Below the pieces are notes generated by a model. That model was not told where the DNA came from. It worked only from the letters and a program-made list of their open reading frames with translations, and did no database searches. Below are positions 1-9,980 of a stretch of 64,000 nucleotides of DNA, in pieces. How positions within the stretch are numbered: the first letter of the stretch is position 1; each line of letters starts with the position of its first letter. The DNA lies in assembly GCF_014838825.1 (NCBI RefSeq), contig NZ_JACYMO010000004.1, forward strand, positions 186,001 to 250,000, in the 5' to 3' direction. The position numbers and the translations under genes were made by a program. Source of the stretch: Erwinia persicina. GTDB lineage: Bacteria; Pseudomonadota; Gammaproteobacteria; Enterobacterales; Enterobacteriaceae.

Positions 1-158
1 GCGCCGAAGCGGAACTGCACCGGCATCGCCAGAATGGCCTGATAGTCCTGCTGTGTACTGGCATTATTGGCGAGAAACATGGCAACGGCGGCGGCAACAA
101 TCAGCACCACGCCGCCCGTGGCGTCGTTTTTTAACAATTTTTTGAGAAAAAGGTTCAT
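1..158 (-). CDS. nhaA: Na+/H+ antiporter NhaA, N-terminal fragment
   Basis: Partial gene running off the left edge; only the first 52 codons are present. The start is the ATG at 156-158. The peptide begins MNLFLKKLLKNDATGGVVLI and continues into a hydrophobic first membrane helix, then a PVQFRFG segment, the arrangement at the N terminus of NhaA. NhaA exchanges two H+ for one Na+ across the inner membrane in pH and sodium homeostasis. Its place next to dnaJ on the same strand is the conserved enterobacterial order dnaK-dnaJ-nhaA. Identification rests on a short fragment plus synteny. Confidence 0.85.
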   Translation of the reverse strand, partial: MNLFLKKLLKNDATGGVVLIVAAAVAMFLANNASTQQDYQAILAMPVQFRFG

Positions 159-287
159 ACAGGCTCCGCTGAATATCCCAGAGATAAGAGGATTTATAAC
201 TTAGCGGATAGCATACGCGGTTAAACCGTTCGGAAAAAACAGTTTATACAGGCAGAAAGGATCGGTATTTACGAGGAGTCAATAAGA

Positions 288-315
288 AGGGCCGATCGGT
301 TCTTCGATCGGCCCT
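288..315 (-). terminator. Terminator hairpin after dnaJ
   Basis: Perfect 11-bp inverted repeat (288-298 with 305-315) with a 6-nt loop, just past the dnaJ stop. On the minus strand it is followed by CCTTCTTATT, a moderately T-rich tail. Confidence 0.7.
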
Positions 316-327
316 CAGGCTGGGTAA

Positions 328-1470
328 TTAGCGGGTTAAATCATCAAAGAATTTTTTTACGCCATCAAAGAAGCTTTTCGAACGCGGGCTGTTTTTCTCA
401 CCGGATGGACCGCCAAAGCTTTCCTCCAGTTCTCGCAGCAGCGATTTCTGCTTCTCATTCAGGCTGACCGGGGTTTCGACCACTACGCGGCACAGCAGGT
501 CACCCTGTGCACCACCGCGTACGGATTTCACACCCTTGCCCCGCATGCGGAACAGCTTACCGGTCTGCGTTTCCGCCGGAACCTTCAGCTTCACGCGGCC
601 ATCCAGCGTAGGGACTTCAATTTCACCGCCCAGCGCCGCCATCACGAAGTTAATCGGCACTTCGCAGTACAGGTTATTCTCTTCACGTTCAAAGATATTG
701 TGCTTACGCACCTGCACCTGGACATACAGATCGCCCGCTGGCGCGCCCTGCTCACCCGCTTCCCCTTCGCCAGTCAGACGAATGCGGTCACCGGTATCCA
801 CGCCCGCCGGAATTTTCACCGACAGCGTCTTCGAACGTTCTACCCGGCCATGACCATGACAGGCATTGCACGGATCTTTAATGACCGAGCCGCGACCATG
901 ACAGGTCGGACACGCCTGCTGCACGGTAAAGAAGCCCTGGCGCATCTGAACCTGGCCCGCACCGTGACAGGTTGAACAGGTCTGCGGTTTGGTGCCCGCT
1001 TTCGCGCCACTGCCGTGGCAGACATCACACTCTTCCAACGTAGGAATGCGGATCTCTTTGGTCACGCCGCGTACCGCTTCTTCCAGCGACAGCTCCATGT
1101 TGTAGCGTAAATCAGCGCCACGGGCAGCACGCTGCTGACGGCGGCCTCCGCCAAAGATATCGCCGAATACGTCGCCAAAGATATCGCTGAAGTCAGCACC
1201 GCCACCGCCGCCGAAGCCACCGTGACCGCCGCCGCCCATGCCACCCTGCTCAAAAGCAGCGTGACCATACTGGTCGTAGGCCGCACGTTTCTGCGCATCG
1301 GTCAGAATTTCGTAGGCTTCTTTAACCTCTTTAAACTGCTCTTCGGCACCTTCACCCTGGTTACGGTCGGGGTGAAACTTCATTGCCAGGCGTTTATAAG
1401 CCTTTTTGATCTCACGCTCATCCGCTGACTTGGATACGCCTAAAACCTCGTAATAGTCTCTTTTCGCCAT
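328..1470 (-). CDS. dnaJ: Chaperone protein DnaJ (Hsp40)
   Basis: 380 aa from [11 protein letters not shown]; the frame stays open upstream, but this start gives the family N terminus. The J domain (1-70) carries HPD at residues 33-35. A Gly/Phe-rich linker follows, then four zinc-binding CxxCxGxG repeats ([32 protein letters not shown]) and the C-terminal substrate-binding and dimerisation domains. DnaJ delivers unfolded clients to DnaK and stimulates its ATPase in the cytoplasm. It lies 107 bp downstream of dnaK on the same strand and is presumably co-transcribed from the heat-shock promoter. All zinc ligands and the HPD triad are intact. Confidence 0.97.
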   Translation of the reverse strand: MAKRDYYEVLGVSKSADEREIKKAYKRLAMKFHPDRNQGEGAEEQFKEVKEAYEILTDAQKRAAYDQYGHAAFEQGGMGGGGHGGFGGGGGADFSDIFGDVFGDIFGGGRRQQRAARGADLRYNMELSLEEAVRGVTKEIRIPTLEECDVCHGSGAKAGTKPQTCSTCHGAGQVQMRQGFFTVQQACPTCHGRGSVIKDPCNACHGHGRVERSKTLSVKIPAGVDTGDRIRLTGEGEAGEQGAPAGDLYVQVQVRKHNIFEREENNLYCEVPINFVMAALGGEIEVPTLDGRVKLKVPAETQTGKLFRMRGKGVKSVRGGAQGDLLCRVVVETPVSLNEKQKSLLRELEESFGGPSGEKNSPRSKSFFDGVKKFFDDLTR

Positions 1471-1498
1471 TGTTGTTGATCCTGCCCTTAACATGCGT

Positions 1499-1530
1499 GC
1501 ACGGGCGTAGGATTTCTCCGACGCCCGTGC
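1499..1530 (-). other. Intercistronic stem-loop between dnaK and dnaJ
   Basis: Perfect 10-bp inverted repeat (1499-1508 with 1521-1530), 12-nt loop, no T tract. A second short hairpin is at 1541-1557. Such elements usually set the mRNA level of the distal gene by processing or stability; that role is inferred here. Confidence 0.5.
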
Positions 1531-1577
1531 TGGTGATCAATGGCGCATCACGCGCCACCTTGCCCGCTCAAGGGCGA

Positions 1578-3491
1578 TTATTTTTTGTTGTCTTTCACTT
1601 CTTCAAATTCAGCGTCGACAACATCATCGTCTTTCTTCGCACCCTCGGTAGCTTCTGCTGCACCGCCAGCGGCCTGCTGCTGCTGTGCGAACTCCATCAG
1701 CTTGCCAGACACTTCCATCAGAGCCTGGATCTTGGCTTCGATTTCCGCTTTGTCTTCGCCTTTCAGCGCAGTGTTCAGATCGGTCAGCGCAGCTTCGATA
1801 GGCGCTTTGTCATCTGCTGGCAGTTTATCGCCGGCTTCATCCAGCTGCTTACGCGTGCTGTGTGACAGCTGATCGCCCTGGTTACGTGTCTGCACCAGCT
1901 CTTCGAACTTACGGTCAGACTCAGCGTTAGCTTCTGCATCACGCACCATTTTTTCGATCTCTTCGTCGTTCAGACCGGAAGAGGCCTTGATGGTGATCTT
2001 CTGCTCTTTACCGCTGTTTTTGTCTTTCGCAGACACATGCAGGATACCGTCAGCATCGATGTCGAAGGTCACTTCGATCTGAGGTAAACCGCGTGGTGCG
2101 TTCTGGATACCGTCCAGGTTGAACTGACCCAGTGATTTGTTATCCGCAGCACGTTTACGCTCACCCTGCACAACATGGATGGTCACCGCAGACTGGTTGT
2201 CTTCTGCAGTTGAGAACACCTGGCTGTGTTTGGTCGGGATCGTCGTGTTCTTGGTGATCAGCGGAGTCATCACGCCACCCATGGTTTCAATACCCAGTGA
2301 CAGCGGGGTAACATCCAGCAGCAGAACGTCTTTCACTTCACCGGCCAGCACGCCACCCTGAACCGCAGCACCTACCGCTACCGCTTCATCCGGGTTCACG
2401 TCTTTACGTGGCTCTTTACCGAAGAACTCAGCCACTTTCGCCTGCACCATTGGCATACGCGTCTGACCACCGACCAGGATAACGTCGTTAATGTCTGAAA
2501 CAGACAGACCCGCATCCTGCAACGCCACTTTCAGTGGGTCGATAGAGCGTGCCACCAGGTCTTCAACCAGTGATTCCAGTTTCGCACGCGTCACTTTAAT
2601 GTTCAGGTGCTTAGGCCCTGTCGCATCTGCGGTGATGTACGGCAGGTTTACGTCAGTCTGCTGTGCAGAAGACAGCTCGATTTTCGCTTTTTCTGCCGCT
2701 TCTTTCAGACGCTGCATGGCCAGCGGATCGTTATGCAGATCGATGCCCTGATCTTTCTTAAACTCAGCCACCAGATAGTTAATCATGCGGCTATCGAAGT
2801 CTTCACCACCCAGGTGGGTATCACCGTTGGTCGCCAGAACTTCAAAGGTTTTTTCGCCATCCACTTCATCGATTTCGATGATAGAGATATCGAAAGTACC
2901 ACCACCCAGGTCATAAACCGCGATAGTACGGTTACCCTGACCTTTATCCAGACCGTATGCCAGTGCGGCTGCCGTTGGTTCGTTGATGATACGTTTTACT
3001 TCCAGACCGGCGATACGACCGGCATCTTTCGTTGCCTGACGCTGTGCATCGTTGAAGTAAGCCGGTACGGTGATAACCGCTTCAGTTACGGGTTCACCCA
3101 AGTAATCTTCAGCCGTTTTCTTCATTTTTTTCAGCACTTCCGCTGAAATCTGTGGCGGAGCCACGCGCTGGCCTTTCACGTCCAGCCATGCGTCGCCGTT
3201 GTCAGCGCCAACGATTTTGAACGGCATGATTTTCAGGTCACGCTGAACTTCTTCATCCTGGAAGCGACGGCCAATCAGGCGCTTAATCGCAAACAGTGTA
3301 TTCTGCGGGTTAGTGACGGCCTGACGTTTAGCAGGCTGGCCTACCAGCGTTTCACCGTCCTGGGTGTAAGCAATAATGGAAGGTGTGGTACGATCCCCTT
3401 CCGCATTCTCCAGTACACGCGCTTTGCCGCCATCCATGATAGCTACACAAGAGTTAGTTGTGCCCAGGTCAATACCAATAATCTTACCCAT
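1578..3491 (-). CDS. dnaK: Molecular chaperone DnaK (Hsp70)
   Basis: 637 aa, the usual bacterial length. The N-terminal ATPase domain has the phosphate-binding GIDLGTTNS near residue 6 and the phosphate-2 motif DLGGGTFD near 195-200. The conserved linker segment [11 protein letters not shown] precedes the beta-sandwich substrate domain and helical lid. The tail ends acidic ([10 protein letters not shown]), as in proteobacterial DnaK. It folds and protects polypeptides in an ATP cycle with DnaJ and GrpE. The gene is led by a clear sigma-32 promoter about 125 bp upstream. No defects seen. Confidence 0.98.
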   Translation of the reverse strand: MGKIIGIDLGTTNSCVAIMDGGKARVLENAEGDRTTPSIIAYTQDGETLVGQPAKRQAVTNPQNTLFAIKRLIGRRFQDEEVQRDLKIMPFKIVGADNGDAWLDVKGQRVAPPQISAEVLKKMKKTAEDYLGEPVTEAVITVPAYFNDAQRQATKDAGRIAGLEVKRIINEPTAAALAYGLDKGQGNRTIAVYDLGGGTFDISIIEIDEVDGEKTFEVLATNGDTHLGGEDFDSRMINYLVAEFKKDQGIDLHNDPLAMQRLKEAAEKAKIELSSAQQTDVNLPYITADATGPKHLNIKVTRAKLESLVEDLVARSIDPLKVALQDAGLSVSDINDVILVGGQTRMPMVQAKVAEFFGKEPRKDVNPDEAVAVGAAVQGGVLAGEVKDVLLLDVTPLSLGIETMGGVMTPLITKNTTIPTKHSQVFSTAEDNQSAVTIHVVQGERKRAADNKSLGQFNLDGIQNAPRGLPQIEVTFDIDADGILHVSAKDKNSGKEQKITIKASSGLNDEEIEKMVRDAEANAESDRKFEELVQTRNQGDQLSHSTRKQLDEAGDKLPADDKAPIEAALTDLNTALKGEDKAEIEAKIQALMEVSGKLMEFAQQQQAAGGAAEATEGAKKDDDVVDAEFEEVKDNKK

Positions 3492-3616
3492 CTAAACATC
3501 TCCCACTTAAATTCAATTCAAATCAGCCTATGAACCTTTAATGTGGGCAATTTTTACAGTTTCAACTGCTCGCCCTACGCTTTTTTTTCCAGGTCCGTAG
3601 CCTCGGATGCCAACTA

Positions 3617-3644
3617 AGATGGGGCCGGGCAACGCGGCATCAAG
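3617..3644 (-). promoter_or_regulatory. Sigma-32 heat-shock promoter of dnaKJ
   Basis: On the minus strand, CTTGATG (-35, 3638-3644) and CCCCATCT (-10, 3617-3624) are separated by 13 bp. This matches the sigma-32 consensus CTTGAAA / CCCCATnT and closely resembles E. coli dnaK P1 as remembered. It lies upstream of dnaK with no gene between. Confidence 0.85.
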
Positions 3645-3680
3645 GGGCAGAGGCAAAAAAATTTTCACTTTGCCTTTATA

Positions 3681-3711
3681 AAAAGAACGGGCCAGCCTGA
3701 GCTGACCCGTT
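3681..3711 (-). terminator. Terminator of the MHS transporter gene
   Basis: On the minus strand, 11-bp arms (3686-3696 with 3701-3711, one wobble pair) around a TCAG loop, followed by CTTTTTAT. It is 22 bp past the transporter stop codon and keeps its transcription out of the dnaK promoter. Confidence 0.85.
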
Positions 3712-3732
3712 ACAACGGCCGGTAATCATGCG

Positions 3733-5040
3733 CTAGTGCAGGCTGACCTGCTTCAGCAGCGCCTGTTGACCTGCACTCCCCCGCAGCCAGAGGCCCACCA
3801 GCACGCCCATTCCCGCCAGGGCCAGCACGTAATAAGCCGGGGCCATCGGGGTCAGCTTCAGCATCAACGTCAGGACGATCGGCGTCAGCCCGCCGAAAAT
3901 GGCATAGGCAATATTATACGAGAAGGAGATGCCGGTGAAACGCACCTCCGCCGGGAACGCACTGACCATGACGAATGGCACTACGCCCACGACCCCAACA
4001 CAGAGCCCGGCCAGCGCATAGGCGGCAAAGAGAAATTGTGGAGCCTGCGCAGCGATATGAAAGAATGCCCAACTGGAGAGGGCCATCAGCAGGCTGCCCA
4101 CAATGAGGGTGGTTGACGCGCCGATACGGTCGACCAGTGCGCCGGCAATGATGCAGCCAAAAATCAGCATCACTGTCGCCAGACTGTTGGCCTGCAGTGT
4201 CACGGCAGCGGGCAGACCGTGTAATTTTTGCAACAACGCCGGGGCCATTAACAGCACCACGACAATGCAGGCCGACAGCAGCCAGGTCAGCAGCATGGAG
4301 ACGATCACGCCATGCGTGTAGCGCAAGACGACCGTTTTTAACGGCAGCTCTACCGACAGCGCCTTACGCTGTTTCATCTCGATAAAGACCGGCGTTTCAT
4401 GCAGCCAGCGGCGCAGGTACATGGCAAGCAAGCCAAAACCGCCCCCGAGCAGGAAGGGTATACGCCAGCCCGTTTCAGCAATCGCCCGGGCGCTGAGGGT
4501 GGTGGTAATCAGCGTAGCGACCAGCGATCCCAGCAGAATGCCAAAGGTTAGTCCCGCCGTCAGCGTTCCACAGGCAAAACCGATCCGTTTTTCCGGAACA
4601 TGTTCGGCAACAAAGACCCAGGCCCCCGGCACTTCTCCGCCAATCGCGGCCCCCTGCAGTACCCGAAGCAGTAACAGCAGCAGCGGAGCGGCAAGACCGA
4701 TAGAGGCATACGTCGGCAGCAGCCCCATCGCCAGCGTCGGCAGCGCCATCAGTAAAATACTCAGACTGAACATTTTTTTACGGCCGAGGCTGTCACCAAA
4801 GTGGGCCATGATCAGCCCGCCTAAAGGACGGGCAAGATAACCTGCAGCAAAAATGCCAAATGTCTGAAGCTGCCGTAGCCATTCAGGAATATCTGACGGG
4901 AAAAACAGTTCGCCGATCACACTGGCGAAAAAGACGAAAATAATGAAGTCGTAAAACTCCAGTGCGCCGCCCAGGGCCGCCAGGGTTAACGTCCTGTAAT
5001 CCTGTCGGTTAAGATGACGAACATGATCAATAGGCATCAT
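3733..5040 (-). CDS. MFS transporter, metabolite:H+ symporter (MHS) type
   Basis: 435 aa with about 12 hydrophobic segments. The MFS signature loop GDSLGRKK sits at residues 82-89 between helices 2 and 3. An early acidic FYDF segment (29-32) and the RVLQGAAIGGEVPGA stretch in helix 4 are typical of the MHS family (ProP, KgtP, CitA relatives). It should import an organic acid, betaine or similar solute with protons; the substrate cannot be read from sequence. It is a single-gene unit with its own terminator, between dnaK and mog, where E. coli has no such gene. Two adjacent ATG codons could start it, neither with a strong ribosome-binding site. Confidence 0.8.
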   Translation of the reverse strand: MMPIDHVRHLNRQDYRTLTLAALGGALEFYDFIIFVFFASVIGELFFPSDIPEWLRQLQTFGIFAAGYLARPLGGLIMAHFGDSLGRKKMFSLSILLMALPTLAMGLLPTYASIGLAAPLLLLLLRVLQGAAIGGEVPGAWVFVAEHVPEKRIGFACGTLTAGLTFGILLGSLVATLITTTLSARAIAETGWRIPFLLGGGFGLLAMYLRRWLHETPVFIEMKQRKALSVELPLKTVVLRYTHGVIVSMLLTWLLSACIVVVLLMAPALLQKLHGLPAAVTLQANSLATVMLIFGCIIAGALVDRIGASTTLIVGSLLMALSSWAFFHIAAQAPQFLFAAYALAGLCVGVVGVVPFVMVSAFPAEVRFTGISFSYNIAYAIFGGLTPIVLTLMLKLTPMAPAYYVLALAGMGVLVGLWLRGSAGQQALLKQVSLH

Positions 5041-5165
5041 TTTTCACGAAAATCCAGAGTCAGAGGTAAAGCATATCGTTAGGGTGTGTAAAGCTGTGAT
5101 GACTATACCGTCAATTATCTGCCACAGCAGCGTACGCTGGATTTTATGCGTGAAAAAATCATTTT

Positions 5166-5753
5166 TTAGCTGTTTGTTTCGCGACGGGCGCTTTTAGGGC
5201 GAAATGCTGCTACCACCTGCGGATCAGTCTCGATATACGGCCCTTCCAGCAGTTGAATGCAGTAAGGGACACTGGCGAAAATCCCCGGTACCTGCGTGAG
5301 GCCTTCACTGTCCTTCAGGCCCTCCAGCGTTTCCTGAATCGACTTCGGCTGACCGGGCAGATTGATCACCAGGGACTGCTTACGGATCACCGCCATCTGG
5401 CGCGATAAAATTGCCGTCGGCACAAAGTTCAGGCTGATCTGGCGCATCTGCTCACCAAAACCCGGCATCTCACGATCGGCAATAGCCAGAGTCGCATCGG
5501 GGGTCACATCCCGCCGTGCCGGGCCGGTTCCCCCCGTGGTCAGAACCAGATGACAGAACAGCTCATCGACCAGTTCACAAATCGTCTGCTCAATCATCGG
5601 CTGTTCGTCAGGCACCAGACGTTTTTCGATCTCGAAAGGTGTCGTCAGCGCACGGGATAGCCAGCTCTCCAGAGCAGGTAGCCCCTGGTCCTGGTAAAGG
5701 CCATTGGCAGCCCGATCGGAGACGGAAATCAAGCCTATACGTAGTGTATTCAT
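5166..5753 (-). CDS. mog: Molybdopterin adenylyltransferase Mog
   Basis: 195 aa from MNTLRIGLISVSDRA, the same length as E. coli Mog; a longer upstream frame exists but its extra residues look like translated intergenic DNA. Mog adenylates molybdopterin before molybdate insertion in molybdenum-cofactor synthesis. The GGTGPARRDVTPD motif of the MoCF-binding fold is intact, as is the REMPGFGEQMRQIS segment. In E. coli mog follows talB directly; here a fimbrial operon on the other strand separates them, so mog must use its own promoter. Confidence 0.96.
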   Translation of the reverse strand: MNTLRIGLISVSDRAANGLYQDQGLPALESWLSRALTTPFEIEKRLVPDEQPMIEQTICELVDELFCHLVLTTGGTGPARRDVTPDATLAIADREMPGFGEQMRQISLNFVPTAILSRQMAVIRKQSLVINLPGQPKSIQETLEGLKDSEGLTQVPGIFASVPYCIQLLEGPYIETDPQVVAAFRPKSARRETNS

Positions 5754-6189
5754 TTTGTTATCGCCATTCATACCCGGCATAACAACACAGCCGGTGGGGG
5801 TAAGAGTGTCTTCACAAGAATACACTGAAGTAGGGAAACCTGGCAAAGTAGCGGGCAGATATTTTGCAAAGAATGACACCGGAAATAAAAAGAAATATAA
5901 AAACGAACATGCACACAATAAAAATAAGATCGCCTGCATTTTTACAATTCAGAAAAAAGCGCACAAAGCGCACAAAGCGCACTATGACTTTTCGCTTTTT
6001 TTGCCCCTATACGAATAGTAAAAAGCACTAGAATCCGCGCCACCCTATCAGAAACAAGGATATCGCCATTATTAAATAACTGCGAAACAATAAACGTAAA
6101 AACGAATACTGCCTTAACCTCGACCCAGAAATCGAGGCAGTAAATCATGTAAAAAAACCACCCTATCATTTAAGAAACAGAGGTTAGAA
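5754..6189. other. A+T-rich leader region of the fimbrial operon
   Basis: 436 bp without a credible gene, clearly A+T-richer than the flanks. It holds a tandem 9-mer GCGCACAAA (5959-5967, 5968-5976, partial 5977-5982) and an 11-bp direct repeat CCACCCTATCA at 6040-6050 and 6158-6168, each followed a few bases later by GAAACA. A hairpin CCTCGA/TCGAGG lies at 6118-6137. These probably form the promoter and regulator-binding region of the fimbrial genes. I could not fix a transcription start, and there is no invertible-element inverted repeat of the fimS kind. Confidence 0.5.
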
Positions 6190-6789
6190 ATGAAAAAAGT
6201 TATTCTAAGTGCGATATTGCCCGTAGCGTTATTCAGCTCAATGAGCCATGCTACAACCAGTGTTTCTGGGGGCACTATTAATTTCTCGGGTGCGGTAACT
6301 GATGCAACCTGCACTATTAATGGTAATAATTCGGCCAATCTTTCTGTCGCATTGAACCCGATCAGTACTGAACAGGCAGGAACGGCAGAAGGTTTAATTG
6401 ACGTGGGTAAGAAGGCATTCTCACTGGACTTTTCTAATTGCTCATCGGCTAACATCGTTAAAGCTGCCGACGGTAAAACACCCGTAGCCACCCCCAGTCT
6501 TCAGATGCAATTCTCTTCTCCAAATACCATTTCCAATGACGGAAAATACCTCATTAACCAGGAGAATAACCCTCAAGGTAATCCGCGGAATGTCGGTATC
6601 GCTATTGTATTACAGAAAACCGAAACGCAGCCCATTATGCTTAACCAGATGCTGGATACCAAACTGGCTGGAACATCAGCCACGCCGGATACCATTAACT
6701 TCTATGCTAAATATTATAAAGTGGGTACACAACCTGCCGAAGCCGGTGTGGTCAGGACGATGGTGACCTATAACATTACCTACCTGTAA
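6190..6789 (+). CDS. Fimbrial major subunit (type 1-like pilin)
   Basis: 199 aa. A signal peptide ends near SHA-TT (residue 21). The mature part has the pilin pattern: GGTINFSGAVTDATC, a Cys41-Cys84 pair for the chaperone-recognised disulfide, and a C-terminal beta strand VTYNITYL with penultimate Tyr, used for donor-strand complementation. An AGAGG ribosome site precedes the ATG. As first gene of the operon it should be the main shaft subunit, exported by Sec and assembled at the outer membrane. No close named homologue is recognised. Confidence 0.88.
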   Translation: MKKVILSAILPVALFSSMSHATTSVSGGTINFSGAVTDATCTINGNNSANLSVALNPISTEQAGTAEGLIDVGKKAFSLDFSNCSSANIVKAADGKTPVATPSLQMQFSSPNTISNDGKYLINQENNPQGNPRNVGIAIVLQKTETQPIMLNQMLDTKLAGTSATPDTINFYAKYYKVGTQPAEAGVVRTMVTYNITYL

Positions 6790-6822
6790 TTTTTAATAAA
6801 AATATTATTGAGTGATTGCTCT

Positions 6823-7512
6823 ATGAGACTAATTTTACTGTTATTATCTTTGTTCCCTTTTTTGTGTCACGCAAATGTGATAATCAGCGCGACGCGTGAG
6901 ATTTATCCTTCTGACAGCAAAGAAGTCTCTGTTCAATTGCTCAATAATGGTTCCGATCCGTCACTGGTTCAGGCGTGGATTGACGATGGCGACCCTGACT
7001 CAACCCCTGAGACAGCAAAAGTCCCGTTTCTGTTGATGCCGCCAGTAGTAAAAGTGCCCGCGCACAGCGGGCAGCAGCTCAAGATACGTTATATGGGTAG
7101 CACGCTGCCCACCGACCGTGAATCTGTCTTCTATCTCAATGTACTGGATATCCCCCCTGTACCCGAAAATCTTAAGGGAAAAAGCGTGATGCAACTGGCT
7201 ATTCGATCTCGTATTAAACTCTTTTTCCGTCCGGGTGGATTGAAAATAGCGCCCAAAAACATGATCGATAACGTCACCCTAACACAACAGAATGACAGCA
7301 TCATACTCCATAACTCGACGCCTTATTATTTAACACTATCGGGCATATCGATTAATAAGACAGAAAACATTTTGAAAAATGGTCTGATGGTATCTCCTTT
7401 TTCTCAACGGTCATTGAAAATCAGCAAGACACTGAGCAGTGGAACACCCATTACGCTTGTCTATATCAATGACTATGGCGCCAGTATTGAATCTAAGAAA
7501 AAAATCCAGTAA
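6823..7512 (+). CDS. Periplasmic fimbrial chaperone (PapD-like)
   Basis: 229 aa from the ATG at 6823; an in-frame TTG at 6808 is less likely because the signal peptide MRLILLLLSLFPFLCHA begins at this ATG. The mature protein shows the two-immunoglobulin-domain chaperone pattern: TREIYPSD near residue 25 with the conserved Arg, and RSRIKLFFRP with the Lys that binds subunit C termini. It caps pilin subunits in the periplasm and hands them to the usher. It lies 33 bp after the pilin gene and 2 bp before the usher. Confidence 0.88.
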   Translation: MRLILLLLSLFPFLCHANVIISATREIYPSDSKEVSVQLLNNGSDPSLVQAWIDDGDPDSTPETAKVPFLLMPPVVKVPAHSGQQLKIRYMGSTLPTDRESVFYLNVLDIPPVPENLKGKSVMQLAIRSRIKLFFRPGGLKIAPKNMIDNVTLTQQNDSIILHNSTPYYLTLSGISINKTENILKNGLMVSPFSQRSLKISKTLSSGTPITLVYINDYGASIESKKKIQ

Positions 7513-7514
7513 CG

Positions 7515-9962
7515 ATGCCTACTTTTAAAATAAATCGGATAACACTGCACCTGGCATTGATTTTTTCTTTGCTACTGAAACAGCAGACAAGTTATGCGGT
7601 CACATTTAACACTGACTTCCTGGTGGGGAAATCCAGCCATGCCGATTTATCTCGTTTCTATCAAAACAGCGATCTGCCTGCCGGGAACTATGATATTGAT
7701 GTTTACGTCAATGGTGACTGGAAGGGAAAATATACTGCCAGCGTTGTCAGTAGCATAAATGACATCCGAATAAAGTCACAGGAATTTACCCGAATGGGGT
7801 TACGAAAGGTTCTGACTAATCCTAAAAATGAAAAAAGCCAATCCCTGAACGTCTATTCCCTTGATAAAGGAATTAAGAGTAGCTTTGACAGCGGTCAGCT
7901 GAGGCTGGATTTAAGTGTACCGCAGCAGGAGATGGACACAAAATGGCAGGGATATATTGACCCTAAATTCTGGAGCGAAGGCATCCCCGGCCTGACACTG
8001 TCTTATCAGGCAAACTATTATCACTCAGCCTCTAACAATCATCAGAATGAAGACAGCGGTTATATCTCATTAAACACCGGGCTCAATCTGCTTAGCTGGC
8101 AGTTACGTGATAACAGTTCCTTTAATTACTCCAGAACGGGCAAGTCTAAATGGCAAAATAATACCCGATACTTGCAGAGAAATATTAGCGCCATTGATTC
8201 ACAGTTACGGGTAGGCGACAGCTATACCCCGTCAGACCTCTTTGACTCTTACCGTTTTCGGGGCATCAGCATGGGGACCGATATCCGCATGTTCCCAGAC
8301 TCCATGCAGGGGTTTGCGCCCATCGTTCATGGCGTGGCCCAGACAAATGCCCTGGTGAAAATCATCCAGAATGGCGTGGTGATCTATCAGCAAAATGTGT
8401 CACCAGGCCCCTTCGCGATTAATGATATTTTGCCCACGGGTTCAGGAGGCGACCTGAATGTTGAAGTCGACGAGGCGGACGGCCGTATTCAGCGCTTTAC
8501 CGTCCCTTATTCCTCGGTTCCCGGCATGTTGAAGCCCGGTATCAACGTCTACAACCTGGCGATGGGAAAGGTGCAAATCCCGGACGTCTCCGTCCATCCT
8601 GAATTTATTCAGGGTACCTGGCGTCGGGGGATGTCGAATCTGTTTACCGCCTATGCCGGAGGGATCTGGAGCAACCATTACAGCTCTGTTCTGCTCGGTA
8701 CCGGGCTGAACCTGCCCCTGGGTGCGCTGTCCTTTGACATCACTCAGGCACGACAGACGTCATACCGACAGGTAGAAAGCAGCAGCGGGCAGAGCTTCCG
8801 CCTCGCCTACAGTAAGTTCCTGGCGAATACGGGCACCAACTTTGCGCTGGCAGCCTATCGCTACTCCACCAGCGGCTTTCTGACCATGGAAGATTCGGTC
8901 CAGCGAGAAAGCGACGGAAGGAGCGAAAACAACAGCATCACGGTAAACCAAAAGAACAGCTTCAACTTTAATGTGAATCAAAACCTGGGAAGGGCAGCGG
9001 GATCGCTGTTTCTGTCCGGTACCCTGAGAAATTACTGGGGCGGTAAGCAGAACAGTAAAGAGTACCAGGTGGGCTATTCGAATACACTGTGTAATGTGAC
9101 CTTTAACGTTTCTGCCAGCCGAACCCGGGATAATGACAACAGGGAAGAGATGCGTTATTACGTCGGATTATCCGTTCCCTTCAGCGTCTTTGACTCACCG
9201 ATGTATCTGTCAACCAACGCTTCCTTCACGCAAAATCACTATGACAACAGTGATGTCGGGTTAAGCGGCAGTGCCGGTAAAGCCAATCAGTGGAACTACA
9301 ACATTGATATGGCGAACAGTCAGGGTGGTAAAACCACCACCAATGCCAATGTCGGATATCGCGCCTCCGCCACCACCATGAATGCCTCGTGGAGTGAGTC
9401 TTCGGCCTTTAATCAGGAAGGGTTGGGCCTGACAGGCAGCCTTGTGGCCTATCAGGGGGGCGTACTGTTTGCCAATCAGGTTGGCAGTACCTTTGCCATT
9501 ATCGATGCCCCTGGCGTGGTCAACGCCGCGGTCAACAGTGATTCGACTATTGTCACCAATAGTAGCGGAAAAGCCCTGGTGCCTTATATGTCGCCTTACC
9601 GCAAAAATGCGATGACGTTGGATACGACTAACCTTGATGACAATGTACAGCTTCTGGGCAACCGTAAAGATGTCGTCCCTTATGCCGGTTCGATCAGCTA
9701 TGTGAAATTTGAAACCGACCAGCGGAAGAGCTTTATTTTTTATGCGGTTGATCAGGCAAACGCGCCGTTACCGTTTGGCGCTATGGTCACAAACAGTCAG
9801 GGTAACGAGCTCGGCTATGTCGGGCAGGGCAGCGTAATCTTTGTCCACAGCGAGAAACTGCCGGATAAGGTCATCGTTCATTTTTCCAGTGAAGAGGCAC
9901 GTATTTGTACCATTACCCATCCGAAAACTAGTCTGTCAAACGATGTCAATCACTGCCGGTAA
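7515..9962 (+). CDS. Outer-membrane fimbrial usher (FimD/PapC family)
   Basis: 815 aa with a signal peptide ending near TSYA. The mature start TFNTDFLVGKSSHADLSRF is the usher N-terminal domain that binds chaperone-subunit complexes. The FQNSDLPAGNYDIDVYVNG-like segment, the SYRFRGISMGTDIRMFPDSMQGFAPIV stretch before the plug, and the C-terminal cysteine pair (ICTI...NHC) all fit the family. It forms the 24-strand pore through which the pilus is secreted. It sits between the chaperone and adhesin genes, 18 bp before the latter. Slightly short for the family but complete. Confidence 0.9.
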   Translation: MPTFKINRITLHLALIFSLLLKQQTSYAVTFNTDFLVGKSSHADLSRFYQNSDLPAGNYDIDVYVNGDWKGKYTASVVSSINDIRIKSQEFTRMGLRKVLTNPKNEKSQSLNVYSLDKGIKSSFDSGQLRLDLSVPQQEMDTKWQGYIDPKFWSEGIPGLTLSYQANYYHSASNNHQNEDSGYISLNTGLNLLSWQLRDNSSFNYSRTGKSKWQNNTRYLQRNISAIDSQLRVGDSYTPSDLFDSYRFRGISMGTDIRMFPDSMQGFAPIVHGVAQTNALVKIIQNGVVIYQQNVSPGPFAINDILPTGSGGDLNVEVDEADGRIQRFTVPYSSVPGMLKPGINVYNLAMGKVQIPDVSVHPEFIQGTWRRGMSNLFTAYAGGIWSNHYSSVLLGTGLNLPLGALSFDITQARQTSYRQVESSSGQSFRLAYSKFLANTGTNFALAAYRYSTSGFLTMEDSVQRESDGRSENNSITVNQKNSFNFNVNQNLGRAAGSLFLSGTLRNYWGGKQNSKEYQVGYSNTLCNVTFNVSASRTRDNDNREEMRYYVGLSVPFSVFDSPMYLSTNASFTQNHYDNSDVGLSGSAGKANQWNYNIDMANSQGGKTTTNANVGYRASATTMNASWSESSAFNQEGLGLTGSLVAYQGGVLFANQVGSTFAIIDAPGVVNAAVNSDSTIVTNSSGKALVPYMSPYRKNAMTLDTTNLDDNVQLLGNRKDVVPYAGSISYVKFETDQRKSFIFYAVDQANAPLPFGAMVTNSQGNELGYVGQGSVIFVHSEKLPDKVIVHFSSEEARICTITHPKTSLSNDVNHCR

Positions 9963-9980
9963 ACAGGGAAGCATATTAAT

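Noticed and set aside
5754-6189. fim-type invertible promoter switch
   Set aside because: No pair of inverted repeats flanking a promoter segment and no recombinase gene nearby.
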